Below are positions 8,372 to 21,490 of a stretch of DNA of 64,000 nt, in pieces; the first letter of the stretch is position 1, and every line of letters begins with the position of its first letter. Source of the stretch: Liolophura sinensis (taxonomy: Eukaryota; Mollusca; Polyplacophora; Chitonida; Chitonidae); assembly GCF_032854445.1 (NCBI RefSeq), contig NC_088304.1:35885551-35949550 (forward strand), read 5' to 3'. Under the pieces are notes generated by a model, which was not told where the DNA came from, searched no databases, and saw nothing but the letters and a program-made list of their open reading frames with translations. Position numbers and translations under genes: made by a program.

Positions 8372-11091
8372 GTTAGACCATTAAATATTGCCCAGGAAAA
8401 TAGTTTGATTTATTTATTAGAATAAAGAGTATTATAAATATTAGAGTAAAATGTATTGAAAACTTTGAATTCTGCGGTGGCTTTTGCTGACCATGTTGAA
8501 CCAGTGAGAACACATCAGCCTTTTGCCATTCGACACACACAGCTGGTATATTTCATCACTTCAAAATGCATCTTCATTTACAGATATGAATACATTCAAC
8601 AAATGGGTCTTGAAACGAACTATTTCAAACCAAAAGTGTTGCGGTGACTTCACTGATACCATCTGGGTACCAACAGACCAGCATTGAATCCTACGTTTTA
8701 AATGCATTTTAGTCGGTTAGAAGAATTCTAAAAAGATAAGTCAAACTATTTTCTTCCAGAGTGTTTCAAGGTCTTTCATTTGACATGCGCTTCGTGTTAA
8801 TCAGTTTTTTTTGCCTTTAATACTTCATGAGTAGCAATGTTGTCAATTAGGCAGGAGCAAGACAAATTCCTTTAAGTATTTGTTTAATAAGTTATAGCAG
8901 TGTCAATTTTCAATTCGGCTTAAGTCTCATTTCATTGTCCAGGGAAATCCTTAGTTCACTTTAGTCATGCAAACGAATAGAGGAGTTTTGAATTGGAAAT
9001 CGTTTGTCGTCAAAGAGTAAAATCAGCTAAAACTAACTGGTGAAAAAAGCTAGGCAACCTTTGTTTAAATTGTCTTAGTAATCACATCCCTCACAAGATC
9101 ACAAACGTTCAACGGGATTCTCAAGCTTTCTAAAATGTAACATACTTTATTATTTTATTGAGATTTCGGAACAGTTGTAGAACAAAATGTCAATACTGCA
9201 CAAATGGCTGGTGTAAATGGGGGCAGACATTTTCAGAATTTTATCCAATCAAACACGTCGCTATCAGACTGCGGCCTAAGCTTTGACGTAGTTTTTACCC
9301 ATTCCCTCCATGAAGTGACATACGATAACACAGAACTACTGCATAAGACATCATTTTGAAATCGTTCAGAACTATTTAGTTAAGTGTAGCCGGAGGGCTA
9401 TTTCACCAAGTGTTGTGGGGCGGGTTTGCATCACCACAGATGTAAATTCAGTTGATTTACAAGTCCGGTAATATTACAAATTATGTCAAAAAGTAGTATA
9501 CCGTCCCACCCAAAAGCGCGTTCACCGACCCAAATACACATTTTTTTCGTTCATTTTAGCGCTTAGTCAGCCGTTTCTAGATAACAAATATGGAAGTCAG
9601 TGAAAAATTCATAAATGATGCCGGAGGTGGATGGGAGTGAGAAGACAGCATCTCACCAAACAACGCTTAAAATTAATTAAACCTTACGATATAATTTTTT
9701 TCTCTAATTTTATAAGAATTGAGAAATTTAAATTTTGCTCCTATCTCTGTCTTACATAAAAGGGATGGTTATTTTCTGTTTTACTTTATAAAATACAGTA
9801 AAATTATTGAAACGACGTGTTCAAGACGACGCGCTTTCTCTTACGTCCGCCATAACTAGGTCAGCAACTGAAGCATAAAATTCAGTGACAATCGAATGCC
9901 TAGTTCAGAGTCAGTGCTCTTTAGAATTATTTCCACTTCTTTCAGCATTGAGTATGAATCTCGTTGTACAACAATTCCGTTGTAATTTTGTAAATATTTA
10001 ATAGGGGTCAAAATCACCAGCACAACACCTCCGGAGGCAACGACCTGAGCCACAAATACCCCGGCCGTGCATCCACAGGCTACTTAAAGTGTAAATGATA
10101 TAGCAGGCTCACTGTATCAATAGTTCAAGCAGTGGCAGGAATATCCTTCCGGTATGTACAATTTCCAAGAAAACTATTTATCACTTGAAATTTCGTCGCC
10201 GAAGTCCACAAATTTTTGTTTGCCACAGGCTGCTGCTTTGACTAAAATGCGGAAACACCTTCGACGTTAGAGAGCTAGATTAAACGTGACGTCACCTTCA
10301 TGTCGATAGAGGAGAAGCACTGAGCTGTGTCAAGACGAAGTTGCACTAAACTTTTACTGTATTGAAAAAAAATCTAAGAAATATTTAATGACAGTTAAGA
10401 TACTTTGAATGGTAGACTTTCAGTGGACATTAACATTAGTCAGGTGCTGTATTTGACTTTAAACCATGGTGCTAGGGCCCATGTGACTTACCACGATGTA
10501 TGCGTTCATATGGACGCTCAGAATAAAAGCCTGACTGAGGTGAACTGACAAGTAGCCGTATTTCACCGGTTACAAGTGACCATTGGCCAGTTATCACACA
10601 GTCGTCCTTTCTCTGGTTTTGCTCTGTATGCTGTACGTTTTTAATCATATTGTTACATATGTGCATGTTGCTTTTCATGTTATGAAATAAACCGTTTTGT
10701 GATTCCCTATAAAGAAGAGGTTATTACTGAGTTTAGTTTGATTATACAACATTCTCTTCTTCTGCAGCTGAAAGTCTTCTATTATTGATATAAGGTTACC
10801 AACAGGTCAGGGCTCTGGTAGACACTTGCTTATCCCAGCACTTACATTCCCGTCGAGATTGTACAGGATTGGCAAAAAAAAAACCCACTGGAGTGAGAAA
10901 TGATAGCATTATCTTCTTCATCTGCCAGAGTGTTCCCAAAGCTCGCCTGAGTCCCATGATTAAGCGGAAAGCTTGCTTAAACAGGTATCTGTGAAACGAA
11001 ACAACACCACGAGAAAAGACAAGGTAATATATCCAGCAACACTTCTAATTGAGAAACTTGAGCGGTGTAATGAATATTATGTACTTCATTC
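8372..11091. other. Intergenic or 5' flank of the SLC13-like gene; one repeat copy
   Basis: Holds the second copy of repeat R3 at about 8970-9070. A minus-strand open stretch at 9856-10076 has a weak acceptor and a hydrophobic patch but no ATG and no recognised family. Nothing else was recognised. Confidence 0.5.
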
Positions 11092-11371
11092 ATTTTTTTC
11101 TTTATTTGACTGATTGAGGTTTACACCATGCTCAGGAATATTTCAGCTATAAAGGTACGACGACGGTCAGCGTTAAGATGGGAGGAAACCGAGCAATGGC
11201 CGTGGGAAACCTATGACCATCCAGGGGTTTCTGGCAGACAGGAAACCTACGACCATCCAGCGGCTTCTGGCAAACAGTAAACCTACGATCATCCAGCGGC
11301 TTCTGGTAGACAGAAACCTTAACTGAAATCAGAGCGACCCCATTGGTGAGAGGCTCCTGGGTCATTGTGTT
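11092..11371 (-). mobile_element. SINE (family 1) with internal 36-bp triplication
   Basis: The plus strand shows the reverse of the SINE: TTTATTTGACTGATTG, CTCAGGAATATTTCAGC, GGGAGGAAACCGAGCA, and the head end GGTGAGAGGCTCCTGGGTCA. In the centre a 36-bp piece (GAAACCTACGACCATCCAGC, then GGCTTCTGGCAGACAG) is present three times in a row at 11206-11313. Confidence 0.85.
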
Positions 11372-12064
11372 GCGTCTTTTTCTGTGTTAATTTGCCTTAT
11401 ACGTCATTATAAATTGGCCTACCAAAATCGCTTTCTCGGTGTAAAACTTAGCAGCTTAACAATAGGTCAGCTATATGCCGCCAAGGAAAGGTAGTTTCTT
11501 CTGTCATGGGAATGACATCAGTCGTGAAACTTCAATATGGAGATCTGCGTGTAAACGGAAGCAAATCTTGTTGTCAAAATAAGGTCACGTACTAACCGAA
11601 AGAAATGTCCACCGTATCTGTTTCCCTAATAAAACATGACATGGGCTGCACTGAGAGATGCAGACAGTGTGTCTTGTCACAAGTAGGTTGAGTAGCAGTT
11701 GACGTGATAACGTATTTCAAACTTTAAACGCTAGAGACATGAATGCTGGTGATAGTAAATGCCAACAGGCACGAGGATGATCCTTTAATCTAATTTGGAA
11801 TGGATACACGGCAGATAACGGTCTAATTACACATTCACATTAACCTTTACATGCTATGCAGCCCTAAATGTGTACAGTGTTGACGTTGGAATAGGAGCAC
11901 TCTGGTAAAGCTCAGGCCCCGGATATCAATTCAGATATTAGATTTTAGATGAAAATTGTGACAGTCATGTGTCACATTAACACATCAAAATATCTAGGGG
12001 CTGTGAATCACCGTTAAGTTATGACAGATACACAATGATGCATATTTTACCTTTCTGTCGGTAA

Positions 12065-12165
12065 AAACCTCTGGCGTAGGGCGGTTGACTAGGCCTTCTC
12101 AGAAACCTCTGGTGGAGGGCGGTTAACAAGGCCTTCTCAAAAACCTCTGGTTGACTAGGCCTTCT
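12065..12165. repeat. 38-bp tandem repeat, 2.7 units
   Basis: AAACCTCTGG, a GGGCGGTT core and GGCCTTCTCA repeat twice in full, and a third unit lacks 13 internal bases. Confidence 0.85.
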
Positions 12166-12365
12166 TTCCCACTTGTCCATACGTAGAGAGAGGCGACACC
12201 TGTGAATCTCAGCACAGGGTTCAACATGGATTTATGCATCTCTGGCATACTTGAAAAATTTGCCGGTCAAAATGTCTCACATCTGAGGTGTGCAAATATA
12301 CGAACAATGACGAACAGTCACTTATAGAATTTGAACGTGCTATGCGATAAAAACGTAGAGCACAT

Positions 12366-12560
12366 AGATATTAAAGCCAGAGCAGCGACGACAGAATGAT
12401 AGTTGGCAAATGTTCACATTTAACTTGTGAAACACGGTCTCTTGTCAGTTTACCGCTGTTATGGTTTATTCTAACTGTTCATGTAAATGATTAAACAGTG
12501 GCAAATTACACGCCCTCTAGCATCATGATTTCAGCAGAATTAGGAAAAAAAAGGGCAATC
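12366..12560. repeat. Dispersed repeat family R1, copy B
   Basis: Contains AAAGCCAGAGCAGCGACGAC, GTGAAACACGGTCTCTTGTC, GGTTTATTCTAACTGTTC and GCAGAATTAGG, in the same order as the copies at 5.65, 56.7 and 57.0 kb. Confidence 0.75.
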
Positions 12561-13007
12561 AGGTTAATTGCAACTTAGTAGACACCACTGGTCCAGAATT
12601 ACCCCGACAGACCTGTCCCCCGTTTTATGGCGTGCACTTAGCTAAATAAACTTCGTTGTATAAATCTATGTAAACTGATATTTTATTTTACTGTTTATTT
12701 TACCGGGATCACTAAGCTCAATCGTAAGTTCTATATATACATTTCTACTTTTATGACGGCCTGGCCAAGTTCGCAGATACATGTAGTCAACGACAATTTT
12801 ACATGTACTTCGTGGCCATCACAAGTGCTTTGATCGTGGGAGATTTGCAAGTGAGAATGGCCATTTATTTACTTTCATTTATTTTCCAGTGGCGAAAGTG
12901 AACAATGCTTGAGAATGGTGTAAAACATACGTCAAATCAACGGATAATTTTCTTTCTCGTTTAACGACAAGCCTAGTCGGTAAGGCTCAGACGATCTCCT
13001 GAAACAT

Positions 13008-13090
13008 ATTTATTTATTTGATTGATGTTTTAAGCCGTACTCAAGAATATTTCATTTATACAACGGCGGCCAGCATTATGGTGCATTATG
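13008..13090 (-). mobile_element. SINE (family 1) 3' fragment
   Basis: TATTTATTTGATTGATGTTT, then GCCGTACTCAAGAATATTTC, then ACGGCGGCCAGCATTATGG. The rest of the element is absent. Confidence 0.8.
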
Positions 13091-13699
13091 CATTATTTAT
13101 TACATACAATGATTACATCAATGTTATGGAGGCCTCTTTGGACGGGTTGGTTGGCACACCAGTGTTTGAGTTCAAGTCAAGATGGGCTTAACTACGCAAT
13201 TTTCCTGTGAGATTGTACTTTGTCTTTCAGTACATATTACTAAGGATCGAATCGACCAAGTCTTACCCATATTGTCTGAACTTTTCATGAGGGGTAAGCA
13301 GTGTATAACCCTCTTACATGCTGTTGTACAACGGAGTTATTTATACGCCGCTGCTCGTGACTCCACCTGTAGTATGGCCGCGATAAAACGTGTCTAGCCC
13401 AGGCGAGAACCTTTACGGGTATCATTATAATATAAACATACTGTTTAAGTGTTTAGCGGAGACATGGCCCGGAGTAATGCTTTGCTGGGCGGGATATGCT
13501 AATACGTCCTTCGTCCTCTTTATGACAGGGAATATACTACGAATCGTTTGTGTTTTATTATCCTAACCTCCTGCCTGCGACCCGCCGAAACGTGCGCTGT
13601 TTAGCCTTATTTTGTCAGCACACATACTTTATGAATACAGACACGCTGACCTGTCTGTAGATAAAAATTAACATAACCACAAAATTCAGAATTTTTGCG

Positions 13700-13795
13700 T
13701 ATCTGTTTGATGGTGTTTTACGCCGCACATAACGAAAGGAGGCAGATCCACTGGGAAACCCGGCTTGTTGCTGGCATCCCTCCCAGCCTATGTCG
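13700..13795 (-). mobile_element. Degenerate SINE (family 1) fragment
   Basis: TTTGATGGTGTTTTACGCCG, then GGGAAACCCGGCTTGTTGCTGGC-like text. The overlapping 88-codon plus-strand frame begins inside this fragment and is not treated as a gene. Confidence 0.5.
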
Positions 13796-16700
13796 AGATT
13801 TTTGTGGCTTCTTCCTCACAGGCTGGGCCAGCTATGTACCGAAGCTTATTGGCCACGGAATGTTTGGGACAGCTACAGCACTAAACGTTAACATTGTTGC
13901 TTATGGAAAATTAATGGGGTATTTGACCATATTGAAGACTGCACGCACTGCTGCACTGTAAGAAACTTGTAAATATTGTACAGTAAATGCCAGGAGATTT
14001 ACGCTTTAGGTAATTTTTATTTTGTTTTAATGCAATGCATTATACGCATATTTTTCATTCAGTAAATCTACCAGTTTATTGTATTTCCACGACAGCGTTC
14101 GTTGTTGTTTTAGATAGGGTAATGCGTGCATTCTGCTTTCTAGAGTTAAGTGTTTGTCTAGATATGTTTTGTATCATAAACAGGAGATATTTTCATTGAG
14201 TTTTTGACTGAGAAGTTTGCAGAATGTGGTAATGTATTAATTTCTTGTCATTCTTTGACTTGACTCAGCATATTCCTTAAATGACTGGGATAGTGCAGTG
14301 ATCTGAGTAATATATAGCGCTGCTGTGGCATAATGTTGAGTGAGGTGCTTTGATTATATCATGTAAGAGTTACTCCCCCTGAATTGATATTTTACTGGAT
14401 ATATCGAATTTGATTAAGTCTACACGTATTTTGTTGCTTTCAATTGTAAACTAGAAAATTTGAATGGTTGTTTCAGTGGATGATCTTCATGTTACCTACC
14501 TATACAAGATTTGCGAGATAATGACAGTATATTATTTTCCATGTGTCTTCTTATTTAATGCAATATGATGGAAAAATTTCTTTGTTTATTTACATACACA
14601 GTTGTCTTGGCCTAATTGACTTTTATTTGATTTAACTACTTATTATATAGTACAGGTGCGTGCCATGTGCATTTGATTTAATTCCGTATCACTGTTTTAA
14701 TATTCTGTATTTCTGAAATTTACAGAAGTGATAACCAGCTGCCGAACTGATTAACGAACTCTCTGTCACGTCGTGCACCCCGAATAAACTGTTCCTGAAA
14801 TATTCTGTCCCACTGGTCATTTTATATCAGTCAGGATTAACCGTCTCAACCACAGACATTGACCTATCAGTGCCTGTAGACTTAACCTGCATGGCATCTG
14901 TTGACGTGTTGATGTGACCACCTGGTCTACGTCGCCTTTGTTGACTGACGTAGATATTTTACGGAGTGCTCAAACTCGTAGGAAACATATATTGAGAAGA
15001 CAACAATTTCGTAATTTTTATTTAATCACATGAAACCCCGAGTGTGATCCCTAGTGGATCTGCAACAAAGGTGGATTTTACAAATCCGTGCGGTGTATAA
15101 TGTATGTAATTTAATTATTTGCTTACTTAATCACTGCTTGGAATTAGCAGTCGAAAGCGCTCGTGTGGGCGTTTCGACAGACTAACATTCGTTGAACACT
15201 AAATGTCTTCCACCAACTTTGTAGCCCTCCAAAAGTTTATAGTTTGCACCAGGCAATCTGTTTTCGTAAATCAAGGAAATCAACAGAAAGAAAATCATTA
15301 ATATATGGCGTTGAACAATAAATACAGCCCTACCCTATAACGCTAACCATATTTACTAACCCTAAGTCAGTAATATAAAAAAAAAATATTTTACTTCTTA
15401 ATGACGTATGCTTTCATAACTATAAATGGATAGATCCCGAAAAGTATGCGTTTGGGGAGCCACTGCACCACATCAAGCATTAGAGAGACTTACCCTTATA
15501 TAACCATCCCCTACCCCCACGAAAAAAAGAAACGCACACATGAATTAGTCAGATCGTGAATGGTGGTGACACCAGAAGTGGAAATCCACTAACATGGTGT
15601 CATCGCTAAATGAACTTCTGCGGCTTATTTCATGATTGCTGACATTCTGACTTTCTCATTGTTTAATTTGACTTGAAGCGACACCGTATTAAATGTATTA
15701 GGGATGAATTATCCTATGTGTTGCTTCGGAGGCCCCCTGTAACAGTGAATGTAAGGTATTAAAACAGCCTTAGCTGGATTCCAACAAACACTTTCGCCCT
15801 GATATACTCAGACAATTCCTTTACTCAATTCGGCCCTTCAAGATTGCGGTTAGATTTTTTTTTATTCAAATATTGCAATTCATTTCTGACTGTGTGATGC
15901 ATGTACACCTGTAGTACACATGTTTTGGGTCTGTCAAAGACAGCTCATTCGTGTGACGGTATATGCACTCTGTAATTCTGGGCAATTGCCGGTCTGTCTC
16001 TATGACCAGTCAAACATCGTCGACTGTTGTCATGTTTAAACAATTCAAACAATTCAGGTTTCAGGTTTATGTTTTAAACCAGTCAGTTATCTGATTTGAC
16101 ATTTGTAGATCAACTGTTGAAACTGGGCACAGCTTGTCTTTGCCATACATACTTGTAGATGAACTTAAGATGAACATAACACTTTCCGAAGCACGCATGT
16201 ACGAGTGCAAATTGCTGTGTTGTTATTGGTCATCTAGATAACATCTTTGAGATTTTATGTGCAGAGTTAGGCCTACTACCCACCCACTTAGAAGTCTCCA
16301 TCTTGTCACAATTATTTGACTTCTAGGTGGAATAAAGTTGTACGAAATTTCATTTTTGATATCCAGAGGAATGTGCAAGCTGCTATGTGTTATGTCACAG
16401 TAGCATGCAAAGGTACCGACATGAATACTGTTTGTGTGAAAGTTGAAAACTTACTTTACAAACGGCCAGAAAAAGCAACGCGCTCGTGAGACGTTGTCCC
16501 GAAAAGGGGATATAAGCTGATATGACCGGTGCCCTGATGTTTCAGTTACCTCCCTTGATGTAGGCAGTTTCAGCAGCTTCAAATGTGATTCTGTTTTGAC
16601 AATAATAAGTTTACATAAGTGGTGTAATTCTCATTATTCAGATTTAAAGTAAAGCCTTAAAGTAATATCGGACTTAAAACAAAACCAGGTGCTCATGTTT

Positions 16701-17724
16701 TACTTCCTGTGCTGTGGGGTTTTTTTATATTAAGCTACTTGTGTATCCTGATACGGGGATCGCGTACAAAGGTGCAAATAGGTGCTGAAAGGTTCGACTC
16801 CGGATATCGTTGTCACTTAAAACTGCATGCAGTGTAATAAGTTATTCAACCCCAAAACTTTTCAATTTTAAGCGTAAAAACACATGTTTAATAATAAATC
16901 TACACTGTTTTAATATCCCCAATACCAGAAACTCGTAAATTGTGAATGTTTTACACTGTACAACAGTTTTGCTCACTTTTCAGGAGCGTTCGTCTACCAA
17001 TCGTTAACCATGATAAAAAGTTCAAGGTTTGTAATCACAAGCGGAAAATCTTTGACACACTACTCCTTGTAGTAATAGCTTTTCACTGATATTAAAATCG
17101 TCACACACGTTTCTCCTGTCTGGAGTTTGAAGGGGCATTTTAAATAGCGCTTTGTTTTAATACCGACTAGACGTTAAAAGATTAGGACTATACGTACTAT
17201 ATTTAGTCCAACTTCGTTACTAGACCTGGTTCGCATTTATGTAAATGACGTCAACGCTACTTACAAATGCATACGCCATATTTTCCCACAAGATTCGGAA
17301 ATTTAGAGGCTATAGATGAGTATATGTGCCGTGTGATATAAAAACAAAGCGTGGGATTTACGAAGTCATACAACCAACACACAACTGAGATATATAGTCA
17401 TATTTCTATCAACGACAACGTTTGTACTATTATAGTTCACAATTTGGATACCGAATGTTTCTGCCAAGGACATCCCTGGCTATTTTTTGGCACCATTCAC
17501 AACTGTGGTTTGAGTCTCTTTAAAGAACACCATCCTAGCGTCTTACTTTATGCACGTCCACAGTTCGTTAGAGGTTTGTGTTGAACGCTGGTCTGGAAAT
17601 TGACCTTTCAGTTATTGACCAGGAACCTGCATCATGATTGACGATTGGTATACGCGTGTGGGCAACGAGTGATAAAGGATCTTATTTTACTTCCAAATCA
17701 TCCGAACTTGATATTTCCAACTCT
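13796..17724. other. No gene recognised
   Basis: AT-rich sequence without convincing exons. A short copy of repeat R2 lies at about 16985-17045 (GTTCGTCTACCAATCGTTAA). Nothing else was recognised. Confidence 0.45.
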
Positions 17725-17945
17725 CTGTTTATTTATTTGATAAGTGTTTAACGCCGTAGTCAAGAATATTTCACATAAGATGGCGACCGGCATTATGGTG
17801 AGAGTAAACTGGGAGTCCTGGGGGAAACTCACGACCACTTTCAGATGGTCACACCACTAGAGAACTGGCCAGCGTGAGCTTGACTTGAACTCACAGCGAA
17901 AGCACTGGTGAGTGGCTGCTAGGTCATTGTCCCGCTTAAGCACGC
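17725..17945 (-). mobile_element. SINE (family 1), nearly full length
   Basis: Tail TATTTATTTGATAAGTGTTT, middle CAAGAATATTTCACATAAG and GGAAACTCACGACC, then the reverse of the tRNA-like head (TTGACTTGAACTCACAGCG, GGTCATTGTCCCGC, CACGCTAACC). Moderately diverged. Confidence 0.85.
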
Positions 17946-18059
17946 TAACCACCTCCAACTTTATAATACGCATGCGCAAATATAGTTTAAAATAAAAGTG
18001 TATTGAAAAGGTTTACATCCCCGTCATCACCACCATTGCAAAATCGCTGCTATTGTTGC

Positions 18060-18276
18060 CGACTGTTTTGATAAGAGGAACAAGTGTATATAGAATATAT
18101 ACACATCGCCATGCAGTATGTGGGTCGGGGAGGCCATGCGGATGAAAGAGACCAGGCTGTTTATACGTGGGACACGTCTTCAGTAAATACTGGTAGTGGG
18201 CGTGATAGGCGTGCATCGAAAATTCCGAACACAGGGCCATGAGTAAAGGGGTTTTGTGAAACACACACCATCCATG
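18060..18276 (-). CDS. Doubtful exon of unknown gene
   Basis: A strong acceptor (ATTTTGTCTTTTCTCGCAG) is followed by two open frames. One reads VTWMVCVSQNPF, then GPVFGIFDARLSRPLPVF, and stops. The other runs about 87 codons, rich in His, Cys and Tyr. Neither matches a family I know, and no ATG starts the longer frame. The acceptor is the only firm sign. Confidence 0.2.
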
Positions 18277-19235
18277 TAACACTGCGAGAAAAGACAAAAT
18301 ACTCAATAGTATATACCATAGAATGATATGATTTTCAATTTTCAAAATAGCCCTTGGAATGTGGTATGCATAAACTGCTGTGTGTACCGGAGAAGTCAAC
18401 CGTAGCAGCGAGGGCAGTGTCTTTTTCAGGTTTGACCACCCTTAATCTCTAGTACGCATTCCCGTTTTCTATATAAACCGCAATGTCATTCTGACATCAG
18501 GTTTATAACCAACTTTAGACACGCCGATTACCTCAGTCGAGAACTATGGTTAAGACAGTACCGCGCATGTTATTTCCCGAAGTTTAGTTCTCGATTGAAT
18601 ACTGTGGAAAAGTCAGTGCTTTAGCATTCTTTAGAGATTGATAAGTTGTCTATAACCACGCCTTAATAAAGCGTGTCGAATTGTTGTAGAGCGAGTAGTA
18701 TATCTATCCAGAAATTGTGTTCTGGTGAAGCATGTACAGTATACAATTATCAGAAGCCACAAAACATTTTCTTGTGGGTGCACAACAAAGGAAGGAACTG
18801 TGGCATGAAGTTTTATTTTATACTGTGATATGAAGACTACATAAAATAGATCATGCCACCATCAGGTATGATGTGAATAAGATCACGAACTTTTAAGAGG
18901 GCTCCTACTCATGTGTGAAAGACACTACATGAATACGTGCAGCTGACAAATAGCTGTTTCTATACACCTCGCCGTGCGTGGTGTTCTTAAGGGAGAACTG
19001 TTAACCATAGTGTTGGCAGGGTGTAGGCTGAGTCGCATAATAGCCCAGAGCACGTTGTTCCGAAGATGAAATGTAAAACTAGTGGGTTTTGGTACCAGCA
19101 AATCACCTGAAAACGAGATGTCTGTGTTCAGAGCGCCCTCCTACACAATGGCGAGCCTGACTAAGTCAAAACTTTGTGAAATGAACGTAGAACGTTTCTT
19201 AGCATTGATGACGAGTAATATCTACCAGACTCAAA

Positions 19236-19283
19236 GTATATTTATTTATTTATTTGATTGGTGTTTTGCGCATAATTCGACTC
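19236..19283 (-). mobile_element. SINE (family 1) tail fragment
   Basis: TTTATTTATTTATTTGATTGG, shortened here to its core TTTATTTGATTGG, followed by TGTTTTGCGC. Only the 3' end remains. Confidence 0.55.
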
Positions 19284-19339
19284 AATGTATACAGCATAGC
19301 CTAATTTCCCTCACACGCGTTATCAATCAGAGCTAATCT

Positions 19340-19637
19340 AAGATAACACGGATATCTCTCAGTGTGTCAAATCGGATGTTCAGCACTGAGAGATGTAAAG
19401 CTGGGGCGGATGGTCCGGTGTTTAGCATAAGGTGACTGTGTAGGGTGTCATGCCTGGTGTCTTCGGCATGACGCTTCATTGGCGGTACACTTTGGCTACA
19501 TGGACTCGCCCTGTCACAAGAAGACACAATACATGCACACACACACACACCTGATGACTCCTCGTTGTCATATGACTGGAAAATTGTAAAGTATGACGTT
19601 AAACCCCAAGCTTTTATTCATTCATTCATTCATTCAA
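19340..19637 (+). mobile_element. SINE (family 3) with ATTC tail
   Basis: Ends GTCATATGACTGGAAAATTG, then GTATGACGTTAAACCCCAAG and (ATTC)n. That 3' end closely resembles the end of the element at 28823-29141 and of the diverged copy at 22805, so they probably share a LINE partner. The 5' part (GGTGTCTTCGGCATGACGC) resembles the reverse of the 22.9-kb copy. A short (CA)n run lies inside. Confidence 0.65.
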
Positions 19638-19734
19638 TCTGATTTGTGATTTCTGTCACGTGACACACGAGCTTACGAATTCCACTTTTTTATTCAATAC
19701 GCCCATTGATTATAACATTTTAACCGTCAGTTTT

Positions 19735-19830
19735 ATGGATGGAAGAGACCGGAGAGCCGGGGTAAACCTCCGACCTTTGCATGCCTCTGGCGAACTTTCA
19801 AACACGTGATGTGCAGATTTGCATACCATG
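19735..19830 (-). mobile_element. SINE (family 2) fragment
   Basis: GGAAGAGACCGGAGAGCCG, then GGCGAACTTTCAAACACGTG. It matches the middle of the better copy at 63200-63530. Confidence 0.5.
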
Positions 19831-20228
19831 TTAGTGATAGCATTTTAGTATTTTACCAGTGCCTAACAAACAGTGAGAACAAAAAATTCTACACATTCTC
19901 CGTCAAAGGCCTAGTTTTAAATCACATCTCCCGTGTCCTTTCGATCTGACCTCAAGATCACAGTCCTCTACCCTGGTCGTTCAGTCAGACGGTATGTTGA
20001 ATTTTAAAGCACGGGGAGAACAACTCGGGAGAAGGCGTACGGTTAATATTAATTAGAACATAATTAGGAAATAATCACGAGTATGGTCATAACTGTAATT
20101 ACGTTGTTTCTCGTGGGACTGGTTGACAGAAATGGATATTAAATTGTAATGTAAGGATCACTACTAATCCACACGGCACATCTATGTGGTTAGCGATGCA
20201 CTTAAGAGCCGCCTCACCTTTCTTAGCA

Positions 20229-20255
20229 AAAAATTTAAAAAAAAAAAAAAAAAAA
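20229..20255. repeat. Poly-A run
   Basis: A nearly pure A stretch of about 25 bases. No element attached to it was recognised. Confidence 0.9.
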
Positions 20256-20694
20256 CACGCGAAAAATTAGAGCGTTTGTAAGTTGGGCAAAAATGGCCAA
20301 GTATAAACATATCTGCGCATGCGTACTGGTGCAGACGCAAAATCGCCGTCTGGCTTACACTGGATTCACACGAGGCTGATTTAAAAGGATTTGCCCCACA
20401 GTCTGTTTTCTGTGTTGTCACACCAGAAAAATAAAGCAAGGAGATCTAGGCCTATACTCCAGCCTGGCAGAAAGCCAAGGCGTAAAAGGTCATAATGACG
20501 TCAGTAATCGCCAGGCCTGTTTACAAACGAGGAGTATAAGTTGTGCGATGTTTTGGAACCTAAATGTTACGAGTCACGTGATCAAATGATGATAGTGCTC
20601 GCCGGTTAATCAAAAATTCTCACGTAACACGAGGAATGTTTGAATGATGTTAAGACCATCAAAAGTTACAAAGTTCTGTCAATTTCATTAATTA

Positions 20695-20775
20695 ATGCGT
20701 CGAAACAGACATTCGTATACCAGCCGCTAACCAATACGGATTTTCTAGGTCAGTAATCGCCTCAATTCCATACGC
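20695..20775. repeat. Dispersed repeat family R2, copy C
   Basis: GCGTCGAAACAGACATTCGT, then ATACCAGCCGCTAACCAA, then TCTAGGTCAGTAATCGC, parallel to the copy at 6.1 kb. It ends about 110 bases before the 26-bp array. Confidence 0.6.
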
Positions 20776-20892
20776 TGCTGTAACACTGAATACTAACGCA
20801 CTAGCGCCAAATTCAAAGTGAAAGGTGAGACACCAAATAAGGAAGTTATTGACATCTTGTGAAAGGGTTTCATTATTTTTTTTTTCATTCAA

Positions 20893-21256
20893 TTACCCAC
20901 TTCATATCACCTTGCACGTTACCCACTTCACATCACCTTGCACGTTACCCACTTCACATCACCTAGCACGTTACCCACTTCACATCACCTAGCACGTTAC
21001 CCACTTCACATCACCTAGCACGTTACCCACTTCACATCACCTTGCACGTTACCCACTTCACATCACCTTGTACGTTACCCACTTCACATCACCTTGCACG
21101 TTACCCACTTCACATCACCTAGCACGTTACCCACTTCACATCACCTTGCACGTTACCCACTTCACATCACCTTGCACGTTACCCACTTCACATCACCTTG
21201 CACGTTACCCACTTCACATCACCTTGCACGTTACCCACTTCACATCACCTTGCACG
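20893..21256. repeat. 26-bp minisatellite, 14 units
   Basis: Fourteen contiguous copies of TTACCCACTTCACATCACCT plus TGCACG. The main variant is TAGCACG, in a run of adjacent units. The count is exact: 364 bases divided by 26. Confidence 0.97.
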
Positions 21257-21490
21257 TTGTCTTTTAACTATTAATTTGTCATGTGTCTTTGACTTGATAT
21301 TGTGCATAAACATTTGACCGATCTTTGTTGTGTTTTCGAACAGAAATTTACATTTTACTAATATTACCTTTTGAGAATCACCATGTACATAATCTGCATA
21401 TAGGCCTACAGTTACAACGTTTTCCCGTGCTGAACTGCCAGCATACCAATTTCTGTAACTTTCAGCCATCTCCCTGTCTCTGTGTTTTAC

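Noticed and set aside
9856-10076. Minus-strand exon (SGGVVLVILTPIKYL)
   Set aside because: No ATG, weak acceptor, and the resemblance to an SLC13 N-terminus is too slight; could not be chained to exon 1 or 2.
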